Shown here: piece after piece, positions 1 to 9,107 of the stretch
Layout: each line of letters begins with the position of its first letter
How positions within the stretch are numbered: position 1 is the first letter of the stretch
Assembly (NCBI GenBank): GCA_963923035.1
Contig: CAWUKT010000026.1
Coordinates: 16,713-80,712 of the forward strand
Direction: 5' to 3'
Source: CAWUKT01 sp963923035
GTDB taxonomy: Bacteria > Bacteroidota > Bacteroidia > J057 > JADKCL01
Length of the DNA: 64,000 nt
Program-made: the position numbers and the translations under genes
Notes under the pieces: generated by a model
Databases searched by the model: none
What the model was told of the DNA's origin: nothing
Seen by the model: only the letters and a program-made list of their open reading frames with translations

Positions 1-19
1 TCCATCCAAACACCTATTG

Positions 20-2965
20 ATGAACTCTATTCCTATTGTGCGTCTACCTGGCTTGCTTTTACTTATTGCTTTTTTCTTCCCAGGGTCATTCAGTCCCGGT
101 CACCTCAGTGCCCAAATACCCGTCCTGCTCAAAGACATCAATACCACCACCCAGGATTCCTGGGTCAGTTTCAACGACCAACTCGTACCCTTCAACAATT
201 CCTTTCTGTTTACCGCGCGGGACAGTTTGGGGATGGAAATGTGGAAGACGGATGGGACCCCGCAGGGAACCCAAATGATCACGGACATTTGGCCGGGGAG
301 GCTCGATTCCTGGGCCTCAGAGTTTATACCTTTGAATGGGGAAGTACTACTTTTTGCCCGGACTCCCAATGAGGGAGAGGAGCTCTGGAAATCAGATGGT
401 ACGGCCGCCGGTACTTCCCTCGTCATCGACCTGACCCCAGGACCGGACGGCACCTACCCCGCCCATTCCTTCAGTACGGGGAGCGAAGTCCTGTTCTCGG
501 TCGTACGGAAGCTGTACCGGAGCGACGGCACTGCCAGTGGCACGACCTTGTTGCAGAGCTTTACCAGCGGCTCCTTTCCCGGCCCCTTCTTCGCCTACAA
601 TGGATTGGTCTATTTCGATGCCGAAGATGACCTGTGGTCCTATGATCCCCAGACCGGCACCACCCAATTGGTCGTGGACTTTCCCTACGACGAGGGCGAG
701 CCCGTTCCCCTGATCGAATACAATGGCGATTTCTACTTTTACACGGCCGAAGACGGCCAACTCTACCGCAGCGATGGCACCGCGAACGGAACCGTTTCCC
801 TCTACGACTTTGATTTCCAGTATTCCAACCATGAAGTGGCCCACCCCATTGAATACAATGGGAAGCTCTACTTCAGCAGTTACCTGGCTGGTTACGGCAG
901 TGAGCTCTGGGTGACGGATGGTACGCCGGCGGGTACCCAAATGGTCAAAGACATCAACCCGGGCTACCAATGGTCGGAGCCTTCTCCCATCATCGAGGCC
1001 AATGGTTGGCTGTATTTCTCGGCGGAAGTCTGGGGAAATGGACGGGAATTGTGGCGGTCGGACGGCACCGATGCCGGGACCCAGATGGTCGCGGATCTCA
1101 ACCCGGGCAACAAGGACGGGGTGGGAGAAACATTGATCCAGCTGGGCAACCAGCTGATCCTGCCCGCGGATACGGGAGGCATGGGCCTGGAACCGTTTGC
1201 CTTTGACCTCACTTCATCTCAGTTCACCCTTCTCCAGGAAGTCCACGCCGAAGAAGAAGGCAGTGCGCCCGGCCTTTTCACCCTCTCCAACAACCAATTG
1301 ATCTTCATGGCGACCTCGGTCCTCCACGGGGAGGAGCTTTGGATTACCGATGGAACTCCGGCCGGCACCCAATTGCTCAAGGACATGAACCGCGATACGC
1401 GGCCTTCTGGCGTGGGTAATTTTTTCCCGATGGATGACCAGCTCCTGTTCATCGCCAACGATGGCGTCCACGGGGAGGAACTCTGGAAAAGTGACGGGAC
1501 CACCAGCGGAACTCAACTGGTGAAGGATATCCTGCCGGGTTTGGGCCCCCAAACTCAGTTTCCCCAGTTCGTAGGTAACGGCCAGCAGGTCTTCTTTACG
1601 GCTGATGACGGAAGCCACGGCTGGGAATTGTGGCGCACGGATGGTTCCCCCCAGGGCACCCAGATGGTGGTGGACCTCTGGCCGGGGGAAGACGGAATGC
1701 TTATGCGGGGCTTCTCCTATGCCAATGGTCAGGTGTTCTTTGCCGGAAGCAATGGGGTCAATGCGGTCCAGTACTGGGCCTCCGATGGGACCGCGGCGGG
1801 GACTGTTCAGTTGACCAATGTGGATACGACAGGGGCAGGGCTCGGCTATCATTACGAGAACATTTCTTTGGCCACCGACAATGGGGTCTATTTCTCCCAC
1901 TACTATCCCAATTCCGGCAATGAGCTGTGGTTCAGTGACGGAACTGTTGCGGGCACCCAGTTCCTGGCCGACGTATTTCCGGGGCCATCGGGTGGAACTT
2001 TTCTCGAAGGTACCTCCGTTGAGTACCAGGGGGAGTTGTTTTTCGCGGGCAGCAACGGCGCGGACGGCATTGAACTGTGGAAATCGGACGGGACTCCGGC
2101 CGGTACCCAAATGCTGAAGGACATTGCCGGTGGCAGTGCTTCTTCCCGGCCCCGCTCCCCCGTCGTTTACAAGAACCAGGTTTACTTTGTCGCCCTAAGC
2201 GACGCTACCGGTCGTGAATTGTGGAAATCAGACGGCAGCGCCGCCGGCACCCAACTGGCCGTAGACATCACCCCGGGTGCCTGGTCCGGGTTTTCGGTCT
2301 ATCCTGACCACGATCCCGAACTGGTGGTTTCCCATGGACTCCTCTGGTTTGTGGCCCGGGATTCTTTGAATCCGCCCGAAGTCTGGGTCTCGGACGGGAC
2401 GCCCACCGGTACAATTCCATTGAGCAGCCTCAACCAGCCGGCCGGCAAGTACCCGAGGAGCCTGACCACATCGGGTGACTTTACCTTCTTCATTGCCCAG
2501 GATTCCACCAATGACAACGACCTGTACCAGTCCGACGGCACGCCATCGGGCACCCAGACCCTTTTTCCTTCCCCCTCTCCCGAGTGGAACCACTATATCG
2601 ACCTGACTTCCTGGAACAATTGGCTGTTCATTCGGGGCTATGACTTTGCCATTACCGATGGACTGTGGATTTTGTCCACGCCCGTGGCCTCGGAGCCGCC
2701 CGTGGAGTCGGAATCCTCCCTGATTGTCTTTCCCAGCCCCGCCTACCGGGACATCTCATTTCAGTGGGACGGCGATTACCGGGGGGCCTACCAGTATCAG
2801 GTCACGGATTTGCGGGGGCAGATGTTGTTGACGGGAAATGGAAATAAGGTCGGTGATCAGGCGCGCCAGACCCTGGACATCCAGGGTCTCCCGAAGGGCA
2901 TGTACATTCTTCGGATCGGGGAGGGAGACCGCTCCTTCTCCAGCAAGTTCCTGGTCATCCGGTAG
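20..2965 (+). CDS. ELWxxDGT-repeat secreted protein with T9SS sorting domain
   Basis: Large extracellular protein built almost wholly from ELWxxDGT repeats. I count about 16 copies of the pattern LWKSDGTxxGTxxVKDI, spaced roughly 50-60 residues apart, each probably one blade of a beta-propeller-like or solenoid fold. An N-terminal hydrophobic signal peptide (LPGLLLLIAFFFPG) precedes the first repeat. The last ~85 residues form a type A T9SS sorting domain (SSLIVFPSPAYRDISF ... LPKGMYILRI ... SSKFLVI), so export by the gliding/T9SS machinery and surface anchoring or release are expected. A TTG codon lies at 17, but the ATG at 20 is preferred. The function of ELWxxDGT proteins is unknown; adhesion or matrix roles are only guesses. 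The stop is TAG. Confidence 0.9.
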   Translation: MNSIPIVRLPGLLLLIAFFFPGSFSPGHLSAQIPVLLKDINTTTQDSWVSFNDQLVPFNNSFLFTARDSLGMEMWKTDGTPQGTQMITDIWPGRLDSWASEFIPLNGEVLLFARTPNEGEELWKSDGTAAGTSLVIDLTPGPDGTYPAHSFSTGSEVLFSVVRKLYRSDGTASGTTLLQSFTSGSFPGPFFAYNGLVYFDAEDDLWSYDPQTGTTQLVVDFPYDEGEPVPLIEYNGDFYFYTAEDGQLYRSDGTANGTVSLYDFDFQYSNHEVAHPIEYNGKLYFSSYLAGYGSELWVTDGTPAGTQMVKDINPGYQWSEPSPIIEANGWLYFSAEVWGNGRELWRSDGTDAGTQMVADLNPGNKDGVGETLIQLGNQLILPADTGGMGLEPFAFDLTSSQFTLLQEVHAEEEGSAPGLFTLSNNQLIFMATSVLHGEELWITDGTPAGTQLLKDMNRDTRPSGVGNFFPMDDQLLFIANDGVHGEELWKSDGTTSGTQLVKDILPGLGPQTQFPQFVGNGQQVFFTADDGSHGWELWRTDGSPQGTQMVVDLWPGEDGMLMRGFSYANGQVFFAGSNGVNAVQYWASDGTAAGTVQLTNVDTTGAGLGYHYENISLATDNGVYFSHYYPNSGNELWFSDGTVAGTQFLADVFPGPSGGTFLEGTSVEYQGELFFAGSNGADGIELWKSDGTPAGTQMLKDIAGGSASSRPRSPVVYKNQVYFVALSDATGRELWKSDGSAAGTQLAVDITPGAWSGFSVYPDHDPELVVSHGLLWFVARDSLNPPEVWVSDGTPTGTIPLSSLNQPAGKYPRSLTTSGDFTFFIAQDSTNDNDLYQSDGTPSGTQTLFPSPSPEWNHYIDLTSWNNWLFIRGYDFAITDGLWILSTPVASEPPVESESSLIVFPSPAYRDISFQWDGDYRGAYQYQVTDLRGQMLLTGNGNKVGDQARQTLDIQGLPKGMYILRIGEGDRSFSSKFLVIR

Positions 2966-3225
2966 TTGAGCGGGTTGTAAGGTGGGGAAATAGGACTTTC
3001 GGGCTGCCAATTGACTTGCCTGCTTTCGTGGAACTTGGTTTCACGAACATCAGCCCCGCTGAGCGGGCGAATCCTGGGGCATTTTGCTGGAAGCAAATCC
3101 ACCCAGGCGAACGTGGTGCGTCACCGCTCCTTTTCAACTCTGTCCCATTTGGATTTCCCTCCCCGCCTACCTTCCAGGATGTGGACAAATTCCCCGTCAA
3201 TTATTTCCCCGCCTCGATTTTTATG

Positions 3226-3233
3226 TATCTTTG
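3226..3233 (+). promoter_or_regulatory. TATCTTTG -7 box in front of guaA
   Basis: TATCTTTG matches the Bacteroidota -7 consensus TAnnTTTG. It ends only 4 bases before the guaA ATG, so transcription would start at or next to the start codon and the mRNA would be nearly leaderless. No clear -33 TTG is visible at the usual distance. The preceding gap (2966-3225) also holds an imperfect 9-bp hairpin (3025-3047) and a CCCGC-TGA-GCGGG hairpin (3055-3067), neither followed by a T run. Confidence 0.5.
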
Positions 3234-3237
3234 CGCA

Positions 3238-4785
3238 ATGACCGAAAAAGTCCTCATCGTCGATTTTGGCTCCCAATATACCCAGCTGATTGCGAGGCGG
3301 GTACGCGAGCAAAACGTCTATTGTGAAATCCTTCCGTACCACCGTCCCCTGCCCCTTGACGAAACCGTCAAAGGCGTCATCCTTTCCGGGGGACCGTCCT
3401 CGGTCTATGCCGAGCACGCGCCGGACATGGACCTCCACCAGGTCATCGGGCAGCGGCCCGTGCTGGGGATTTGCTACGGGGCCCAGTTGATTTCCCACAA
3501 GATGAACGGCAAGGTCGAGAATTCGCCCTCCCGCGAGTATGGCCGCGCCCAACTTCAAACCCTTGAGGTGGCTTCTCCCCTCCTGACGGGGCTGCCCAGC
3601 TCGTCCCAGGTCTGGATGAGCCACGGCGATACCATCACGAAATTGCCCGACGGCTTCGAACTGATGGCTTCGACCGAATCCATCGCGACGGGAGCCTTCC
3701 AGAATTTGGAGCAGCAGGTATTTGCCCTGCAATTCCACCCGGAGGTTACCCATACCGAGGAAGGTGCCCGCATCATACGGAATTTTCTCTACGACATCTG
3801 CGGACTCAGCGGCGATTGGACCCCGGCCCACTTTGTGGAGGAGACGGTCGAGCGGCTGCGGGAAGAAATTGGCGACGGCAAGGTGGTCTGTGGCCTGAGC
3901 GGCGGGGTCGATTCGACGGTTGCGGCCAGCCTCTTGCACCGGGCCATCCGAGAGCGGCAGTACTGCATCTTCGTGGACAATGGCTTGCTGCGAAAAAATG
4001 AATTCGAAGACGTACTGGAACAATACAAGACCCTCGGGCTGAATGTCATCGGGGTGAATGCGCGGGACCGTTTCCTGAATGAACTCGCTGGAATCAGCGA
4101 CCCGGAAACCAAGCGCAAGACCATCGGACGGGTATTTGTCGAGGTCTTTCAGGAGGAAGCGGAGAAAATTGAGGACGTGGGCTTCCTGGCCCAGGGCACG
4201 ATTTACCCGGATGTGATCGAAAGTGTATCGGTCAACGGTCCCTCGGCGACGATCAAGTCCCACCACAACGTCGGGGGCCTGCCGGAGACCTTGAAACTGG
4301 AAGTGGTCGAACCGTTGCGCTATTTGTTCAAGGACGAAGTGCGGAAAGTCGGATTGGATTTGGGACTGGAGAAAAAATTCATTGCCCGCCATCCTTTCCC
4401 CGGCCCCGGCCTCGCAATCCGCATCCTCGGAGACATCACCCCCGAGAAGATCCGCGTACTTCAGGAGGTCGACCACATCTTCGTTCAGGGCCTGCGGGAC
4501 TGGACGGGAGATTCGGGAGAAAGCCTCTACGATGAAGTCTGGCAAGCATTTGCCGTGCTGTTACCGGTCTCGAGTGTGGGGGTCATGGGCGACGAAAGAA
4601 CATACGAAAACGTGGTCGCGCTGCGTTCTGTAACCAGCCGGGACGGAATGACTGCGGATTGGGGGCGATTGCCGTATGACTTCCTGGCGGAAGTCTCCAA
4701 CCGCATCATCAACAACGTTAAAGGCGTCAACCGCGTAGTATACGACATTAGCAGTAAACCCCCGGCGACCATTGAATGGGAATAG
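3238..4785 (+). CDS. guaA: GMP synthase (glutamine-hydrolysing)
   Basis: Converts XMP, glutamine and ATP to GMP in the cytosol. The 515-residue protein shows the whole family architecture. It has a class I glutamine amidotransferase domain with catalytic Cys79 in GICYGAQ and the His/Glu pair in QFHPEVTHTEEG, an ATP-pyrophosphatase domain with the P-loop GLSGGVDSTVAA, and a C-terminal dimerisation domain ending in the typical DISSKPPATIEWE. The open frame extends further upstream, but MTEKVLIVDFGSQYTQ is the conserved N-terminus, it lies just after a TATCTTTG box, and the length then fits the family. The next gene starts 3 bases after the stop, so the two are probably co-transcribed. Confidence 0.97.
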   Translation: MTEKVLIVDFGSQYTQLIARRVREQNVYCEILPYHRPLPLDETVKGVILSGGPSSVYAEHAPDMDLHQVIGQRPVLGICYGAQLISHKMNGKVENSPSREYGRAQLQTLEVASPLLTGLPSSSQVWMSHGDTITKLPDGFELMASTESIATGAFQNLEQQVFALQFHPEVTHTEEGARIIRNFLYDICGLSGDWTPAHFVEETVERLREEIGDGKVVCGLSGGVDSTVAASLLHRAIRERQYCIFVDNGLLRKNEFEDVLEQYKTLGLNVIGVNARDRFLNELAGISDPETKRKTIGRVFVEVFQEEAEKIEDVGFLAQGTIYPDVIESVSVNGPSATIKSHHNVGGLPETLKLEVVEPLRYLFKDEVRKVGLDLGLEKKFIARHPFPGPGLAIRILGDITPEKIRVLQEVDHIFVQGLRDWTGDSGESLYDEVWQAFAVLLPVSSVGVMGDERTYENVVALRSVTSRDGMTADWGRLPYDFLAEVSNRIINNVKGVNRVVYDISSKPPATIEWE

Positions 4786-4788
4786 ATT

Positions 4789-6582
4789 ATGAAGCGACTG
4801 ACAACCATCTTTCTTTTTTTCCTGGCCCTGACCCTGACCAGCAGCGCCCTCTTTGCCCAACCGGGCAAGGCTCCCCGCGATGAGCGGGCCCGCGACCTGG
4901 TCCGGTTGGCCCGTACCTATTATCAAAATCGCCAGTACAAAGACGCGGCGATCACCTTTGACCTCGCGACCCAGCGCCCCTACAATGCATTGACCACGTA
5001 CAGCTGGTACATGGCCGGCGTCTCCTATTTCCGGGCCGGTGAGTACGACAAGAGCCAAAATAGCCTCGACCATCTCGTGGACGAGTTCCCCAAAACCGAG
5101 TACCTGGAAGAAGCCCAGTACCATTTGGCCCTCACCCGCATCGCCTCCCAAAGTCGAAACGACCAGGAGCGGGGTTTGGATGCGTTGTTCAAGCTCTACC
5201 GAAGTACCCGGGACGATGATTTGATGCGCGATACAGAAACGGCCATCCGGGACTTTACCTTTAATGTCGCCTCCAAGAATTTCCTGGACCTGTACAAGGT
5301 CTTTGTCGACGCCGAATACCTTCCCTGGATCGTAGAGGCGATTTGTTACAAGTTCGACCAGCGGATGGAAGGCTATTCGCTGATGCGGGAAATCGAAGAC
5401 TATGCGTCTTCCGGCCGCGAGCTGACGCCGTATATGGCGCAACTGAAAGAGAAATACGCCTCGGGCCATGTCATGGACCCGGGCCACCTGAAGGTCGCGC
5501 TGTTCCTCTCGTTCAATCTCCAATTGACGGATACGGCGACCGTGGTCCCGAAGCGCTCCCAGCGGGCGCTGGAGATGTTTGAGGGCATGAAGCTGGCGGC
5601 GGACTCGTCGGCTGAGGCCAGCCGCAAGCGCGTGGACATTCGGATCTTTGATACCCAAGGAGATACCGCCCGCCTGCGGGCGCAGCTGGACACGCTTGAG
5701 TCCTTCCAGCCCGATGTGGTCATCGGTGACATCCGCACCTCGCTGGTCACCATGATCAGTGATTGGGCCGAGAAGCGCCAGGTATTGCACCTCGTTCCGC
5801 GCAACCCCTTTAGCCGTGTCATCAAAGACAAGCGCTATACCTTCCTGCTTCATCCTTCTCTGGAGACCCACGGCGCCCAAATGGGCCAACAGATGTACGA
5901 TCTCCAGGGCAAACGTCGCTTCCTCGTCTTCAACGACCGGACCTTTGTCTCCGACAAGTTCACCAATGCCTTCAAAAGCGCGGTTGACAGCCTGAACGGG
6001 GCCAGCGTGACCATCAAAGAGATCGACCGGGAGTACGAAAAGAACCGCAAATCCATTCCCTCATACATCCGCGGACTCAAAAACAGCGGCTACGATGCGA
6101 TTTATATTCCCCTGAGCAGCGAAGAAGCCGCCGGCCTGATCATCAGTCAGCTGAATTACCACCGGGTGGAGATCCCGGTGATCGGTGGCCCCGACTGGGA
6201 GCTGTTCAATGTGATTGATCCGGAACTGAAGAGCCAGTACGACCTTCAGTATTCCAGCTTCTACTACGACCAGAATGACTCGCTCCGCTACGACAGCCTC
6301 TATATCTCCTGCCTGCGGGATTATGGGTACCAACCCAGTAAGTATACCGTCCAGGGCTATGACATCATGGCCTATTTGTTGCATTCTTTCAGCCAACCCA
6401 ATCCCTACGGGGACCTGGGCGAAATGATCCGGAAGTCGCCGACCTATCGGGGCATCCACCAGGATTTTAACTTCAACGACACTCAAGTCAATCAGGAAAT
6501 AAATATCATCAGATTTCAGGATGGCAGAATTACCAAGGTCAACTGGGACCCAACGCAGTCAGACACTTTTCCAGACCGCTAA
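4789..6582 (+). CDS. TPR plus periplasmic ligand-binding (Peripla_BP_6/LpoA-like) protein
   Basis: Secreted protein with a cleavable signal peptide (MKRLTTIFLFFLALTLTSSALFAQ). Residues ~35-170 look like tetratricopeptide helices (YYQNRQYKDAAITFDLA; GEYDKSQNSLDHLVDEFP). Residues ~215-590 resemble type I periplasmic ligand-binding folds of branched-chain amino-acid receptors (DVVIGDIRTSLVTMISDWAE; GYDAIYIPLSSEEAAGLI; VIGGPDW). The same TPR-plus-binding-fold arrangement is known in LpoA activators of penicillin-binding proteins, but Bacteroidota versions are not characterised and I do not assign that role. It follows guaA by 3 bases, and its last 62 bases overlap hemL in another frame. Confidence 0.75.
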   Translation: MKRLTTIFLFFLALTLTSSALFAQPGKAPRDERARDLVRLARTYYQNRQYKDAAITFDLATQRPYNALTTYSWYMAGVSYFRAGEYDKSQNSLDHLVDEFPKTEYLEEAQYHLALTRIASQSRNDQERGLDALFKLYRSTRDDDLMRDTETAIRDFTFNVASKNFLDLYKVFVDAEYLPWIVEAICYKFDQRMEGYSLMREIEDYASSGRELTPYMAQLKEKYASGHVMDPGHLKVALFLSFNLQLTDTATVVPKRSQRALEMFEGMKLAADSSAEASRKRVDIRIFDTQGDTARLRAQLDTLESFQPDVVIGDIRTSLVTMISDWAEKRQVLHLVPRNPFSRVIKDKRYTFLLHPSLETHGAQMGQQMYDLQGKRRFLVFNDRTFVSDKFTNAFKSAVDSLNGASVTIKEIDREYEKNRKSIPSYIRGLKNSGYDAIYIPLSSEEAAGLIISQLNYHRVEIPVIGGPDWELFNVIDPELKSQYDLQYSSFYYDQNDSLRYDSLYISCLRDYGYQPSKYTVQGYDIMAYLLHSFSQPNPYGDLGEMIRKSPTYRGIHQDFNFNDTQVNQEINIIRFQDGRITKVNWDPTQSDTFPDR

Positions 6583-7843
6583 TCAATATATTCCGGGTGG
6601 GGTGAATTCTCCTGCCCGTGCCTTCCGCGGCGTCGGAGGGAATCCCCTATTCATTAAACGGGCCGAGGGTGCCTGGCTCTACGACGAGGATGGCAACCGC
6701 TACATCGACCTGATCAATTCCTGGGGTCCGATGATCCTGGGTCACGCCCACCCCCAAATCATGGAGGCCGCCCGCGAGGCCCTGAATTTCTCTTCCAGCT
6801 TCGGTGCGCCGACGGAGGTAGAAATTGACATGGCGAAGAAGGTCGTGGAGATGGTGCCGTCGGTGGAAAAGGTGCGGATGGTAAACAGTGGGACGGAAGC
6901 AACCATGAGCGCGATCCGGTTGGCCCGCGGCTATACCGGCAAAGATAAATTCATCAAGTTCGAGGGCAATTACCACGGCCACGGCGACAGCTTTCTGATC
7001 GCAGCCGGCAGTGGATTGATCACCTTGGGGGTCCCGGACAGCCCGGGGGTCACCAAAGGAACCGCCCAGGACACCTTGCTCGCCCGCTACAATGACCTGG
7101 AACATGTCCAGGAGCTGGTGGAGCAGAACAAAGGCGAAATCGCGGCCATCATCCTCGAGCCCGTTGCTGGCAATATGGGCTGCGTCGCGGGTTCCCACGA
7201 ATTCCTCCGCGGTCTGCGCGCCCTCTGTGACGCCGAAGGCATCGTCCTCATCTTCGATGAGGTCATGAGTGGATTCCGCCTGTCCCCCGGCGGCGCCCAG
7301 CAGGTCCTCGGCGTCACCCCGGACCTCACGACGCTCGGCAAGATCATCGGCGGGGGGCTCCCCGTCGGCGCGTACGGCGGCAAGGCCGAGATCATGGATT
7401 ATGTCAGCCCGGCCGGGCCGATCTACCAGGCAGGCACGCTCAGCGGCAACCCGGTTGCGATGCACGCTGGCCTGACCATGCTCAACCTGCTGTCTGGTGA
7501 TGCCGAGTTGTACAACCGTTTGGAAGCCGTGACGGCGGCTTTTGAGATCGGCATGCAGGAGCGGGCCCATGCCGCGGGCATACCGCTGACCATCAACCGG
7601 ATTGGATCGATGATCACCTTCTTCTTCCAGGACGGTCCCGTCCGGAACTTTGAGGAAGCCAAGCAATCGGACCTGGACGCCTTCGGGTTGTTCTTCCGGG
7701 AGATGCTGAAGCGCGGCGTCTATTTCCCCCCGAGCCAGTTCGAGAGCCTCTTCATTTCCGATTGTATCCGGGGCGAGGAGCTCACGCTCATCCTTCAGGC
7801 GGCCGAAGAGACCTTCGCCGTGATGCAAGAGCAGCGGGGCTAA
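6521..7843 (+). CDS. hemL: Glutamate-1-semialdehyde 2,1-aminomutase
   Basis: PLP enzyme that converts glutamate-1-semialdehyde to 5-aminolevulinate in the C5 tetrapyrrole pathway. Family landmarks include IPGGVNSPARAF near the N-terminus, VNSGTEATMSAIRLARG, NYHGHGDSFL, the PLP lysine (Lys274) in TLGKIIGGGLPVGA, and QAGTLSGNPVAMHAG. The length of 440 matches the family (~425-435). The ATG at 6521 leaves the usual short N-terminal extension before RSQTLFQTANQYIPGG. This start lies inside the preceding gene, giving a 62-bp overlap in a different frame, and even a later start would leave the conserved IPGG segment near the overlap. No separate promoter is visible, so expression probably depends on the upstream genes. 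Confidence 0.95.
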   Translation: MAELPRSTGTQRSQTLFQTANQYIPGGVNSPARAFRGVGGNPLFIKRAEGAWLYDEDGNRYIDLINSWGPMILGHAHPQIMEAAREALNFSSSFGAPTEVEIDMAKKVVEMVPSVEKVRMVNSGTEATMSAIRLARGYTGKDKFIKFEGNYHGHGDSFLIAAGSGLITLGVPDSPGVTKGTAQDTLLARYNDLEHVQELVEQNKGEIAAIILEPVAGNMGCVAGSHEFLRGLRALCDAEGIVLIFDEVMSGFRLSPGGAQQVLGVTPDLTTLGKIIGGGLPVGAYGGKAEIMDYVSPAGPIYQAGTLSGNPVAMHAGLTMLNLLSGDAELYNRLEAVTAAFEIGMQERAHAAGIPLTINRIGSMITFFFQDGPVRNFEEAKQSDLDAFGLFFREMLKRGVYFPPSQFESLFISDCIRGEELTLILQAAEETFAVMQEQRG

Positions 7844-7888
7844 GGCTCCGGTTTTCCATTTCCTCCCACTCTCAACCTCATTCCCCTC

Positions 7889-9051
7889 ATGACCAGGGCC
7901 GAATTCATCAAGCTGTGCGGAATTGTGGGCATCGGGATGCCCGTGCTGGCGTCTTGCAGCCCCACCAAGGCCCTTGCCGGTTCCTCCGGGGTGAACAAGG
8001 TCATTGTCATCGGCGCCGGTGCCGCGGGCATGACCGCGGCCTATTTGCTGACCCAACAAGGCATTGAAGTGCAGGTATTGGAGGCATCGACTCGCGTCGG
8101 GGGCCGGATCAAGGAGGTCACCACCTTCGCCGATTTCCCGATCCCGGTGGGAGCCGAGTGGCTGCACGTCGAAAAGGATGTCCTGGGAGAAATTGTCAAT
8201 GATCCTTCGGTTTCCATTGAGGTGCCCACCACTCCGTATGACCTGGAAAAAGACCCGGCCCTGATGGACGGGGAACCGGCCACGCTGAAGGACCTCGGCT
8301 TTTCTGTGGACCAGAAATTCATTGGTACAACCTGGCTGGGTTTCTTCAAACAATACCTGCTGCCCTCCATTCGGGAGAAGATTCAGTTTGAACAGGTGGT
8401 CAATGCCGTGGATTATTCGGGGAAGGCGTGGAGGTGCGGACAAAAAGCGGAGGAGTTTTCAAAGCGGACAAGGTCATCATCACAGTTCCGGTGAAGCTCC
8501 TGCAAATGGGGATGGTGGAATTCAAACCGGAGTTGCCGGCCAAGAGAAAAGAGGCCATCGCAGGGGTAAAGATATGGGACGGCTTCAAAGTCTTCCTCGA
8601 GTTCAAAGAGCAATTTTACCCCACCGCGACCGGCTTCACGGTCACCCCCGAAAAGGGCGGGCACAAAGTCTGGTAAGATGCCGCCTACGGCCAATCCACT
8701 CCGCGGCACATCATGGGCTACTTCATGGTGGGCGACATCGCCCAACCCTACGTGGAATCTACCGATGCCGAATTGATCGAGAAGGTGCTGTCGGAAATCG
8801 ACGCCTTGCACGACGGAAAAGCCACCCCCAATTATGTGCAGCATGTATTCCAGAACTGGAGTGCCGAGCCCTTCGCCCGGGGCGCGTATATGCAGTATTA
8901 CGAAAGCGCGGGACGTATGAAGGAGTTGGGCAAACCGGTGGGAGACAAGCTGTTTTTCGCGGGAGACGCCTATTTCAACGGCCGGGATTGGTCGTCCGTA
9001 CATGTGGCTGCGCGAGCAGCCAAGCGGGCGGTTTCAGCCTTGGTCAGTTGA
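7889..9051 (+). pseudogene. Flavin-dependent amine oxidase (FAD/NAD(P)-binding), frameshifted and with an internal stop
   Basis: A monoamine-oxidase-like flavoprotein in pieces. The N-terminus has a possible lipobox (GMPVLASCSP), then the FAD Rossmann motif VIVIGAGAAGMTAAYLL and the VGGRI segment. The frame is lost at the GGGG run 8419-8422: adding one G would join AVDYSG to EGVEVRTKSGG and ADKVIITVP, as in intact relatives. Downstream, a TAA at 8674-8676 interrupts HKVW*DAAYGQS, where family members have Tyr. The C-terminus is recognisable (GAYMQYYESAGRMKELG ... LFFAGDAYF ... WSSVHVAARAAKRAV), although the usual final FAD-binding GE is replaced by GD. Both lesions are single-base, so recent decay or sequencing error are equally possible. 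Confidence 0.8.
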
Positions 9052-9107
9052 GAGAGGATTGACAGCAGCGGCGATCTCATTTTCCTTCTCCCCCTCTTTT
9101 TTCATTT

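Noticed and set aside
1214..2110. A 298-codon open frame on the minus strand inside the ELWxxDGT gene
   Set aside because: Its apparent repeats simply mirror the sense-strand repeats; no independent evidence for a gene.
3016..3237. Extended N-terminus of GMP synthase from an ATG or earlier start
   Set aside because: GuaA proteins begin at MTEKVLIVDFGSQYTQ-like sequence. The extra 74 residues have no homology and overlap the promoter-like TATCTTTG.
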